This document shows positions 1 to 8,171 of a DNA stretch of 64,000 nt, one piece after another (the stretch's first letter is position 1; every line of letters begins with the position of its first letter). The notes below the pieces were generated by a model, which searched no databases, was not told the DNA's origin, and was given only the letters and a program-made list of their open reading frames with translations. The stretch is from Hyalangium versicolor. Lineage in GTDB: Bacteria > Myxococcota > Myxococcia > Myxococcales > Myxococcaceae. Location of the stretch: the NCBI RefSeq assembly GCF_020103695.1, contig NZ_JAHXBF010000003.1, forward strand, positions 434,001-498,000, given 5' to 3'. The position numbers and the translations under genes are program-made.

Positions 1-1332
1 GGCGCAGGCTCAGGCTCGGAACGGATCCACATCCCCGCCGCGCCCCAGCGCTCGGGAGATCCCAAGGCTGGCTATGACACCCTGGTGAATGCCGGCTACG
101 TGAGCTGTGGCGTTCCCTGGTCCATCTACCGAATGGCCATGGGCGATGCGCCGGAGCGCCTGCGGCTCCCAGGACGGCGCGGCCACAACGCGCGGCTCTC
201 CTATGAGGTGACGGCCCTGAAGACGCCCCGAGGCGTCGAGGTGGTGACGGCCAACTGCCTGGGCTGCCATGCCACGCCCACGGAGAACGGCGTCGTCATC
301 GGGCTGGGCAACTCCGCGCTGGATCTCACCGAGGACTTCTCCACCTTCGCCACCGCGGCCGGCCTGCTGGTGCGCAACAGCGACGAGCTGGCCGAGTGGT
401 GGCGCTGGTCCAGCCGGGTCCGCGCCGTCGGCTCCTACACGCGGCCGGACACCATCGGCGTCAACTCGGCGGACAACCTGGCGGCGGTGCTCGCGGCCCA
501 CCGCGACCCCGACACGCTCGAGTGGTCCGACGAGCCGCTCCACGAGCTCCCCCCGAGAGAACCCGTGCCCACGGACGTGCCCGCGTGGTGGCTGCTGCGC
601 AAAAAGCACGCGATGTTCCACACCGGCATCGGCCGCGGAGATCACGCCCGGCTGATGATGTCCGCCTCGATGCTCTGCACCGACAGCGTCGAGGAGGCCG
701 AGCGCATCGACAATTCGTTCGACGACGTGCGGGCCTACCTCGCCACGCTGCGGCCTCCGAAGTACCCGCACCCCATCAACCGCAAGCTCGCCGCCGAAGG
801 GCGCGACGTCTTCGAGGCCTTCTGCTCCGAGTGCCACGGCACCTACGGCGACAAGGAGTCCTATCCCAACCTCATCATCCCGCTGGAGGAGGTGGGCACC
901 GATCCGCTGCTCTGGCAGTCCACCGCGCGCGAAGGCCTGCCGCTGGTGCAGTGGTTCAACAGCTCGTTCTACGGGAGCACCGCGAGGCTGGTGCCGGGCC
1001 CCGGCTACGTGGCGCCTCCGCTGGACGGCATCTGGGCCACAGCGCCGTACCTGCACAACGGCTCGGTGCCCACGCTGGAGGCCCTGCTCGACAGCCGCAA
1101 ACGCCCCAAGTACTGGCGCCGCTCCTTCAGCCGCCGCGACTTCGATCCCGTGGCGGTCGGGTGGAAGCACCAGGTCCTCGATCACGGCAAGTCAGCCGAG
1201 TCCGACCCTTCCCTCCGTAAGCGCATCTACGACACCACCCTCCCAGGGTATTCCAATATCGGACACACTTTTGGTGATGAATTGTCGGATTCGCAACGCC
1301 ATGTCTTGATGGAGTATCTTAAAGCGCTGTAA
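1..1332 (+). CDS. Multi-heme c-type cytochrome (CCP/MauG/RoxA-like), 5'-truncated
   Basis: The frame is open from the first base, so the N-terminus and any signal peptide lie outside the window; 443 residues are visible. Two CXXCH heme-attachment motifs are seen: CLGCH (bases 256-270) and CSECH (bases 823-837). Near the C-terminus APPLDGIWATAPYLHNGS is the segment typical of di-heme cytochrome c peroxidase/MauG relatives, including the RoxA/RoxB rubber oxygenases known from myxobacteria. Such proteins are periplasmic or secreted redox enzymes. I infer a secreted di-heme oxidase or oxygenase; the substrate cannot be told from this fragment. The gene is followed by a 190-bp gap, so it probably ends its transcription unit. 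Confidence 0.8.
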   Translation, partial: GAGSGSERIHIPAAPQRSGDPKAGYDTLVNAGYVSCGVPWSIYRMAMGDAPERLRLPGRRGHNARLSYEVTALKTPRGVEVVTANCLGCHATPTENGVVIGLGNSALDLTEDFSTFATAAGLLVRNSDELAEWWRWSSRVRAVGSYTRPDTIGVNSADNLAAVLAAHRDPDTLEWSDEPLHELPPREPVPTDVPAWWLLRKKHAMFHTGIGRGDHARLMMSASMLCTDSVEEAERIDNSFDDVRAYLATLRPPKYPHPINRKLAAEGRDVFEAFCSECHGTYGDKESYPNLIIPLEEVGTDPLLWQSTAREGLPLVQWFNSSFYGSTARLVPGPGYVAPPLDGIWATAPYLHNGSVPTLEALLDSRKRPKYWRRSFSRRDFDPVAVGWKHQVLDHGKSAESDPSLRKRIYDTTLPGYSNIGHTFGDELSDSQRHVLMEYLKAL

Positions 1333-1361
1333 AATGGTAGTAACGGTGGAACCAATGCGAG

Positions 1362-1376
1362 GGCCTGTCAGGCCTT
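1362..1376 (+). terminator. Short hairpin after cytochrome gene
   Basis: GGCCT-gtc-AGGCC followed by TT, 30 bases after the cytochrome stop codon. The stem is only 5 bp and there is no long T run. The remaining gap up to 1522 also holds GGCAC-acatct-GTGCC at 1420-1435; nothing else is recognised there. Confidence 0.25.
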
Positions 1377-1522
1377 CATGTTGGGCCATCTACGGTCGGG
1401 CGCTACCGCATCCTCTATGGGCACACATCTGTGCCGAGTGGGGCGGTCTGCGTTTTCCACACATCTTACTCTGCGCGTGAGTCGCATCACCGTGGGCTAT
1501 TCCTCCCGGGAGGGACGGGTCT

Positions 1523-4500
1523 ATGTTGTGTTTACAGTCGGGGCGTAATATTCTGTTTGCATCGCTATTAGTCGTCGCATTCGCGAGCATTTCCTGTGAG
1601 AGCCCCGAGGCGGGCTCCGGCGCGGTATCGGGGGCGCCGTCCGCGAGCAGCTCCAATCCCCAGGCTTCCTTTGATGTGGAGGCTGTCATCCGCCAGGTCC
1701 ACTTCGCTTATCGGCAGGAGAAGGACGGCTGGCATGGTGGGCATTCCAACTATGAGGTGACGGCGACGGCGCAGGGGCTCACGCTGACGCCAGTTCGTGC
1801 TCTGCATCTGGAGGAGGAGACCCAAGAGCTTCCCGGAGTCCAACCGCCGCCGTCTCTCCGGGCCGAACTCGAGACGGGGGCTCCGCTGGTCCTGGGTGCG
1901 GCCCAGGTGTCGCGAGGGGACACGCGCCTGAGCGTGGACGCCCCTGAAGGTCAGGTCGAGGCGGATGGGCATCTGGCCCTCCGTCATGCCGCGTTCGTCG
2001 AGCACCTGCGCAACAGCGAGCAGGGCGTGGAGCAGTCGTGGAGCTTCGACGCGGCTCCCGGCGGCCAGGGCGAGCTGCGGGTCTCCGTGCCGGTGAAGGG
2101 GCTCGTGCACTCGGGGACTTCCGAGCAGGGGCTGCACTTCACGGATGCTCGGACGGGGATGGGCTTCCGGTACGGTCACGGCACCTGGGTGGATGCGAAG
2201 GGGCAGCGCACGGCGATTCGCGCTGAGTACTCCCAAGGAGAGATCCAACTGCGCGTCCCCGAGGAGGTGCTCGCCTCGTCTGCGTACCCCGCGGTGCTGG
2301 ATCCCGTGGTCAGCTACGAGATGCTCATCGATGGGCAATTGGTGTCGGCGGACCTGGCCGTGAGGGCCTTCCCCGTGCTGGCCTTCAACGGGACGAACTA
2401 CCTGGTCGTCTGGCGGGACACGCGCGGCACCCAGTACAACCTCTATGGGACGCGCGTCTCCAGCACGGGCGCCGTGCTCGACACCGCGGGCTTCGTCATC
2501 AGCTCGGGGCCTGGGAACTCGGCGGATCCCCAGGTGGGTACCAACGGGACGGACTTCTTCGTGGTCTGGTCCCAGTTCCACAGTGAGACGTGGGTCATCC
2601 GCGGCACGCGCATCACCAGCGCGGGCGTGGTGTCCGACGTCGGTGGGCGTCGGCTCTCTCCATCACTGGGCAGCCAGAACTGGCCCCATGTGGCCTCCAT
2701 CGGCACCGAGTACCTCGTCACCTGGTACATGAGCGCGGCCGACGGCTACTACAACGTCTACGCCCGGCGCTTCTCGAGCACGGGGGATGCACTGGACAAA
2801 GCGGATATCTCCATCGCCACCGGGTCGAACTATGACGAGACGACGCCGGTGGTGGCCGCGAACAGCTCGGTCTACCTCGTGGCCTGGAGCGACGAGCGCA
2901 GTGGGTCCTCGCGTGTCTACGCCACCCGCGTGTCGACCGCGGGCCAGGTGCTGGACGGCGTGGGTGGCTTCCCGCTGTCGGTGAACTCGCTCCAGTACAT
3001 GCAGGGCCTGGCCTCCAACGGGAAGGACTTCCTCGCCATCTGGCTGGACTACCGCACCTCCGGCAGCCGGGACCTCTACGGGACGCGGGTGATCGCCACG
3101 GAGACCACGAAGGAGGTGGTGGATGCCTCGGGGCTCGCGGTGGGCACCAGCGCTTCCCTCAACGAGTCCTTTGCCTCCGTCGCCTCGAACGGCACCGACT
3201 ACCTCGCCGCGTGGACGGCTTGGAACACGTCGAACTCGACATTCCAGAACCTGGGGGCCCGTGTCTCGTCCTCGGCCGCCAGCGGGAGCGCCGTGCTGGA
3301 CACCTCCGCTCTCGTGCTCTCCGCGAATGCGGGCCACAAGCACCCCTCCGTGGCGAGGGCGGGCACTGGCTACTTCGTCGCCTGGGATGGCACCAGCGGC
3401 GCGACGACCGAGCTCTATAGCGCCTGGGTCTCCTCGGCCGGAGCGGTCAGCGCGGGCAACGGCTTCCCGGTGACGGCCATCTCCTCCATCTACCAGACCG
3501 AGCCGGTGGTGGCCTCCAACAAGAGCAACTACCTGGTCGTCTGGACGGAGCAGGGCGGTGGCCTCACCCGCATCCTCGGCACGCGCATCAATCGCGACGG
3601 CGGAGTGCTCGATGTGCCCGCGCTGGTGCTGGCGGCCACCTCGCGCGAGCGGCAGTCTCCGGCGGTGAGCTCCAACGGCACGGACTACCTCGTCACGTGG
3701 ATGGACTTCCGCACGGGCAACTGGGACATCTATGGCGCACGGGTGCTCGGCTCGGGCGCGAGCTCCGCGGCCGTGCTGGATGCGAACGGGTTCGTCGTCT
3801 CCTCGCATGACGGCTTCCAGAACTACCCGGCCGTGGGCTCCGACAAGACGGACTACTTCGTGGTGTGGCGGCAGGACCCCAATGGCCGCGGGGATGTGTA
3901 TGGCGCCCGGGTGTCGTCGGCCACGGGCCAGGTGCTGGACACCTCGGGGATCGCCATCGCCACCAACGCCGTGGAGCACTACACGCCCCGGGTGGCCTTC
4001 AACGGGTCTGACTACCTCGTCGTGTGGGCCGAGCTTCAGAGCGCCACGTCTTGGGACATCCACGGGGCGCGGGTGAAGCGCGATGGCTCCGTGCTGGACA
4101 AGAACAGCATCGCCATCTCCAGCCTGGGCGCGGAGCAGTACGAGCCGGACGTGGCCTCGGACGGCAACGGCTTCTTCGTGGTCTGGACGGACTACCGCAC
4201 GCGGACCAACTACGACATCTACGGCACGCGGGTGTCCGCTGAGGGTGCGGTGCTGGATGGCGACGGGCTCGCGCTCTGCACGGAGACGGTGCAGGAGGCC
4301 TCGCCCAAGGTGGCGTTCGACGGGACGAACTACGTGGCGGCGTGGGCGGACTACCGGTGGGACTCGCTGTGGGACGTGTATGCCACGCGGGTGACGGGCT
4401 CAGGCACCGTCGAGACTCCGAATGGCTTCTCGGTCGTGTACAACGCCCGGGAGACCGAGCCATTCGTCTCCCTGGCCTCCGCGGGCGACCAGCAGTCCAT

Positions 4501-4576
4501 GGTCGTCTTCTCCCGCTATGACACCGAGCCCAACCAGGGCAGCCGGCGCATTCGCGGAAGCTTCTTCTCCTTTTGA
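1523..4576 (+). CDS. Secreted lipoprotein with 14 beta-propeller-like repeats
   Basis: 1017 residues. The N-terminus is a lipoprotein signal (hydrophobic ILFASLLVVAFASISC, lipobox Cys near residue 25). Residues about 30-280 are a region without a recognised domain. From about 285 to the end there are 14 copies of a 50-55 residue repeat with the pattern NGTxYLVVWxD...IYGTRVSxxGxVLD. Fourteen units would suit two seven-bladed propellers or one long array. Proteins of this style are common in myxobacteria as outer-membrane or secreted proteins of unknown role. No catalytic motif is seen. The function is not known; binding of an extracellular ligand is a guess. Confidence 0.8.
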   Translation: MLCLQSGRNILFASLLVVAFASISCESPEAGSGAVSGAPSASSSNPQASFDVEAVIRQVHFAYRQEKDGWHGGHSNYEVTATAQGLTLTPVRALHLEEETQELPGVQPPPSLRAELETGAPLVLGAAQVSRGDTRLSVDAPEGQVEADGHLALRHAAFVEHLRNSEQGVEQSWSFDAAPGGQGELRVSVPVKGLVHSGTSEQGLHFTDARTGMGFRYGHGTWVDAKGQRTAIRAEYSQGEIQLRVPEEVLASSAYPAVLDPVVSYEMLIDGQLVSADLAVRAFPVLAFNGTNYLVVWRDTRGTQYNLYGTRVSSTGAVLDTAGFVISSGPGNSADPQVGTNGTDFFVVWSQFHSETWVIRGTRITSAGVVSDVGGRRLSPSLGSQNWPHVASIGTEYLVTWYMSAADGYYNVYARRFSSTGDALDKADISIATGSNYDETTPVVAANSSVYLVAWSDERSGSSRVYATRVSTAGQVLDGVGGFPLSVNSLQYMQGLASNGKDFLAIWLDYRTSGSRDLYGTRVIATETTKEVVDASGLAVGTSASLNESFASVASNGTDYLAAWTAWNTSNSTFQNLGARVSSSAASGSAVLDTSALVLSANAGHKHPSVARAGTGYFVAWDGTSGATTELYSAWVSSAGAVSAGNGFPVTAISSIYQTEPVVASNKSNYLVVWTEQGGGLTRILGTRINRDGGVLDVPALVLAATSRERQSPAVSSNGTDYLVTWMDFRTGNWDIYGARVLGSGASSAAVLDANGFVVSSHDGFQNYPAVGSDKTDYFVVWRQDPNGRGDVYGARVSSATGQVLDTSGIAIATNAVEHYTPRVAFNGSDYLVVWAELQSATSWDIHGARVKRDGSVLDKNSIAISSLGAEQYEPDVASDGNGFFVVWTDYRTRTNYDIYGTRVSAEGAVLDGDGLALCTETVQEASPKVAFDGTNYVAAWADYRWDSLWDVYATRVTGSGTVETPNGFSVVYNARETEPFVSLASAGDQQSMVVFSRYDTEPNQGSRRIRGSFFSF

Positions 4577-4620
4577 TCAGAGACCCACGCTCCTGCCTCC
4601 CCAGCGCATCCGCTTCGACA

Positions 4621-4644
4621 CCCCGGTGAATCGCTCTACCGGGG
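4621..4644. terminator. Hairpin between convergent genes
   Basis: CCCCGGT (4621-4627) and ACCGGGG (4638-4644) form a 7-bp stem with a 10-base loop between the repeat lipoprotein and the convergent TonB-like gene, and overlap the TonB stop codon. There is no T tract, so intrinsic termination is uncertain. Confidence 0.35.
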
Positions 4645-5388
4645 GAAGTCGAGCTTGATGTTGAAGATGTAGGTCACGCCAGTGGGCCTGCCCTGGTACT
4701 GCACCGGGGTATAGCGGCGGTTTTCGAGGGCGGAGAGGACGGCCTCGTTCATGTGGGGCAGGCCCTTGATGATGCGGCAGTTCTCCACGTCACCCTCTCG
4801 GGTGATGGTGCACTTGGCGATCAGCAGGCCGCGGACCTGGGCCTCGCGAGCCTCGCGGGTGTATTCGATCTGCGTTCCGGACAGCAGCTTGGGAGGTGTC
4901 ATGGTGCCCATGGAGAAGGGGACCGTGTCCTCTCCCGTGGGTTCGACGACGGGGGCCGTGGCGCCCTTGATGGCCTCGCAGGCCAGGCAGGTGCCGCCCG
5001 TGATTCCGTCCGGCTTGCCGTTGGGATCGTAGGGAAGGGCCGAATCCTCGGGTTCATCAGGCTCTGTCTGGGGAGTGGGCTCGACCTCGACAGGCGGCTT
5101 CTGGGGGATGGTGGTCGGCTGAACCAGCGTCTGCGGCTTGGGCTTGATCTTGGGCTTGGGCTGGACCGCGGCCTGCTGGGTGGGAGGGTTGGGGTTGCCA
5201 CGCGGCGGGAGCTGCGTGAGCAGGATGACCGGATCCTTCATCTCCGGCTCCGGTTCCTTGGGCACCACCCGGGTGGAGATGATCAGCGCGACGGCGATCA
5301 TCCCTCCGTGCACCAGCAACGACACTCCGGCGCCTGTTCCGAGACGACGGGCTCTCCACTCCTGCTGCTCAAGGACTGACTGGAACAT
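4636..5388 (-). CDS. TonB-family energy transducer
   Basis: 250 residues from the ATG at 5388, chosen because a GAGGGAGG ribosome site lies just upstream and the protein then begins with a short cytosolic tail and one membrane anchor (LLVHGGMIAVALIIS, residues about 27-42). A Pro/Lys-rich spacer (about 55-125) that can cross the periplasm follows. The last 90 residues are a TonB_C domain, with the typical pattern RGLLIAKCTITREGDVENC and a final IFNIKLDF strand. TonB proteins couple inner-membrane proton force from ExbB/ExbD to outer-membrane receptors. No exbBD lies beside it. A TonB-dependent receptor is present about 30 kb away in this window, but a link is not shown. Confidence 0.88.
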   Translation of the reverse strand: MFQSVLEQQEWRARRLGTGAGVSLLVHGGMIAVALIISTRVVPKEPEPEMKDPVILLTQLPPRGNPNPPTQQAAVQPKPKIKPKPQTLVQPTTIPQKPPVEVEPTPQTEPDEPEDSALPYDPNGKPDGITGGTCLACEAIKGATAPVVEPTGEDTVPFSMGTMTPPKLLSGTQIEYTREAREAQVRGLLIAKCTITREGDVENCRIIKGLPHMNEAVLSALENRRYTPVQYQGRPTGVTYIFNIKLDFPR

Positions 5389-5544
5389 CGACTGGCCTCC
5401 CTCAGGCGGGCGCTCCCGACAGGGGCAGGCCGCACCATGCGGCCCCTCACCCGCGTGGGCTGAGGTCCGGAGCGCCCCTGTCCACGCACCCCTCACGGTA
5501 GGGAAGCGGGGCACGCCGTAGGCGGTGGCCGATTCATCTTTGCG

Positions 5545-6270
5545 TCATGGTTTTGTCATGGCGTCGATCTCCATCCGGTAGCCGACGCCACGGATGGTGT
5601 GGATGGTGAATCCGGAGGTGCTCGTCCAGCCGAGCTTCTTCTTCAGGTTGGAGACGAAGTTGTCCACGGTGCGTGGATCCACCACGACGTCCTGGCCCCA
5701 GACGGTGTCCAGGATCTCCTGCCGGGTGAGGGCGCGATCCCGGTGGCGGACCAGGTAGGCCAGCAGATCGAACTCCGTGCGGGTCAGCTCGATGGCGGTC
5801 CCATCCCCTCGCGAGAGCATGCGCCGGCCGAGATCCAGCGAGAACCCCGCGAAGCCCATCACCTGGGGAGGGGGAGTTCCGGCCCTGCGCACGAGTGCCC
5901 TCACACGCATGAGCAGTTCCCGGAGCCGGTAGGGCTTGGTCAGGTAGTCCTGCGCGCCGGCCTCGAAGCCGCGGACGATGTCGTCCTCCAGGGTGCGCGC
6001 GGTGAGCATCATCACCATGCTCCGCAGTCCCCCGGCGCGCAGCCGCCGGCACAGCGAGTACCCGTCCTCTCCCGGCAGCATCACGTCCAGGATGAGCAGG
6101 TCGAAGTCCTTGCCGCGCAGCAGCGTCTCCGCCTCTCGGGCGTTGGAGGCGGCGGCCACGTCGTACCCCTCGTCCTGGAGGTTGTCCCGGAGGCCGACTC
6201 GCAGGTTCGCGTCGTCCTCGACGATGAGGATGGAGGGGCGGCTGGAAGGAGGAGGGCTCTGGGTCGTCAT
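5545..6270 (-). CDS. OmpR/PhoB-type response regulator
   Basis: 241 residues from the ATG at 6270. The receiver domain (about 14-127) has the acidic pair in ILIVEDD and the phospho-acceptor Asp62 in LLILDVMLPG. The C-terminal winged helix (about 140-235) carries ELTRTEFDLLAYLVRH and the end motif TIRGVGYRM, typical of the OmpR/PhoB family. The start codon overlaps the stop codon of the upstream histidine kinase in an ATGA, so the two are translationally coupled and form a two-component system. The DNA target and the stimulus are not visible. Confidence 0.93.
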   Translation of the reverse strand: MTTQSPPPSSRPSILIVEDDANLRVGLRDNLQDEGYDVAAASNAREAETLLRGKDFDLLILDVMLPGEDGYSLCRRLRAGGLRSMVMMLTARTLEDDIVRGFEAGAQDYLTKPYRLRELLMRVRALVRRAGTPPPQVMGFAGFSLDLGRRMLSRGDGTAIELTRTEFDLLAYLVRHRDRALTRQEILDTVWGQDVVVDPRTVDNFVSNLKKKLGWTSTSGFTIHTIRGVGYRMEIDAMTKP

Positions 6271-8099
6271 CGGTGCGGCTCGGGGAAGGACAGCGCGAAG
6301 GTGGTTCCTTGAGGGCCGGAGGCGGCGATGCGGATCTGGCCTCCATGGACATGCATGATCCTGCGACAGAGCGCGAGCCCCAGCCCACTGCCGTGGACCT
6401 CGGGGCCGGGTTGTGTCAACCGGTAGAAGTCCTGGAAGACGTGCTCCCATTCGCGGTCGGGAATGCCGATGCCGTTGTCAGTGAAGAGCACCGTGCAGCC
6501 CAGGCCCTCGGGTGCGTGGACCTTCACGGAGATCTCCACGGGATCGCGTTGGTTGTAGGCGCACGCATTGCGCCCCAGGTTGGACAGCAGCAGGCGCAGC
6601 AGTGAAGGGTCGGCCCGGATCTCCACGTCCCCCACGTCCGCCGTGAGGTTCACCGGGACGCGGGTGGCGCTGGCCAGATCGGTGCGCAGCGTGCCGATGA
6701 GCTCCTCCAGCCGCACCTGGGTGAGCTTTGGCACCCAGCGCCCCTTGTCGATGCGGTTGAAGGACAGGATGTTCTCGACGAGAAAGTGCAGCCCGTCCGT
6801 GGCCTGGAGGATGCGAGCGGGGTAGTCCCGCACCTCGGGCGAGCCTCCGGCGCGCATCTCCAGCGTCTCCGCCAGCAGCCGGATGGAGGCCAGCGGGGTG
6901 CGCAATTCGTGGGACACGGTGGCCACGAAGTCGCTCTTGAGCTCCAGGAAGCGGTACTTGCGGTGCTGCGCCAACCCCGCGAGCGCCACGATGGCCACCG
7001 CGAGCGCCCCGCAGATGGCCGCCAGCATCGTCTTCAGTCCGTAGCGCTGGTCGATCGCCTTCTCCTCGGCGGACCAGCGGGGGATGACCGCCGAGACGGG
7101 CACGGACGAGAGCGGTTGCACGGCCTCCAGCCGCCCCAGGAGCACGTAGTCCTCCGGCCCGAGCAGCTCGCGTTTGCGCATCTCCTGGGTGATCTCCTTC
7201 AGGAGCTCCTCCGGATCGATGGCGATGCCTCGGACGAGCTCTCCGTCTGGCTCCAGGTACCAGCGCTCGCCGATGAGGGTGGGCTCGGAGAGGTTGCTCG
7301 GCAGCGCGAGCGCGCCCGTGCCGAGTTCGTCGACACGCGCGGTGAAGTTGTCAATCGGCACGCCGAGCCGGAGGCTGAGCTCCCGGATGCGCTCATAGAG
7401 GAAGTTGAAGTCGAACTGGCTGAAGCGCTGGCACTCGCGCAGCAGATCTCTCTGCAGGCCGGCGCCCCGCGCGGTGCCTCCAAACTCGTCCGCCAGTCCG
7501 CCGCTGAGGAGCCCTCGCACCAGCGGCAGCGAGGCCGCGTCCTGCGCGAGCCGATCGACCACGACGAGCGTGAACGGGATCTCCTCGGCGGCGGGCAGCG
7601 GGTGCTCGGCGCGGTAGCGAAGGAGGGTCTCCAGGCGATCCTCGGCGCGAGCCTTCTGCCCCTTCGAGAGTGCGGCCTTCACCGAGCGCAACAACTCGAG
7701 CCGCCCCTGCCACGGACCCGAAGCCGGGCCGGTGCTCAGCAGGTATTGGAGGAGTTCGTCGTGGAGCTTCGCGGCGGGCGTCTGTGTGCCGGGCCGTGGA
7801 CGGGGAAGCCGGGGCAGGAACTGGAACTGGCGGAAGAGCAGGTAGAGCCCGTCGGCCTGGACGAGGGGATCCTCCGCGGCCTTGCCGATATCGGAGGTGG
7901 CCAGGGCGAGCCGCTGCTTCAGCTTCTGCCGCAGGGATTCACCGGCGTAGCGCTCGAGCTCGTCCCGATGGGTGCGCAGCTGGTCGCGAGCGTCCTCGGT
8001 CTCCTGGGCGAAGATGCGCTGCAGGCTCACGAGCCCCCAGCCGAGCGCGAGGAGTCCGCAACCGAGTGCCACGAGCATGGGCAAGAGCCGACGCAACAT
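6267..8099 (-). CDS. Membrane sensor histidine kinase
   Basis: 610 residues. One membrane segment at the N-terminus (about 6-24) and a second at about 356-378 (MLAAICGALAVAIVALAGLA) frame a roughly 330-residue extracytoplasmic sensor region that has no recognised domain. Then come a HisKA helix with the H-box VSHELRTPLASIR (His397) and an HATPase_c domain with N-box, DNGIGIPD G1 box and GSGLGLAL G2 box. It should autophosphorylate His397 and pass the phosphate to Asp62 of the overlapping response regulator. The large periplasmic region suggests an envelope or external signal. Confidence 0.92.
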   Translation of the reverse strand: MLRRLLPMLVALGCGLLALGWGLVSLQRIFAQETEDARDQLRTHRDELERYAGESLRQKLKQRLALATSDIGKAAEDPLVQADGLYLLFRQFQFLPRLPRPRPGTQTPAAKLHDELLQYLLSTGPASGPWQGRLELLRSVKAALSKGQKARAEDRLETLLRYRAEHPLPAAEEIPFTLVVVDRLAQDAASLPLVRGLLSGGLADEFGGTARGAGLQRDLLRECQRFSQFDFNFLYERIRELSLRLGVPIDNFTARVDELGTGALALPSNLSEPTLIGERWYLEPDGELVRGIAIDPEELLKEITQEMRKRELLGPEDYVLLGRLEAVQPLSSVPVSAVIPRWSAEEKAIDQRYGLKTMLAAICGALAVAIVALAGLAQHRKYRFLELKSDFVATVSHELRTPLASIRLLAETLEMRAGGSPEVRDYPARILQATDGLHFLVENILSFNRIDKGRWVPKLTQVRLEELIGTLRTDLASATRVPVNLTADVGDVEIRADPSLLRLLLSNLGRNACAYNQRDPVEISVKVHAPEGLGCTVLFTDNGIGIPDREWEHVFQDFYRLTQPGPEVHGSGLGLALCRRIMHVHGGQIRIAASGPQGTTFALSFPEPHR

Positions 8100-8171
8100 C
8101 CAGGCCTATCCCCGCCACTCCATGGGCTTCATGCCCCCTATTATCGCACAACCCGGGGGCTTCGCCTCTGC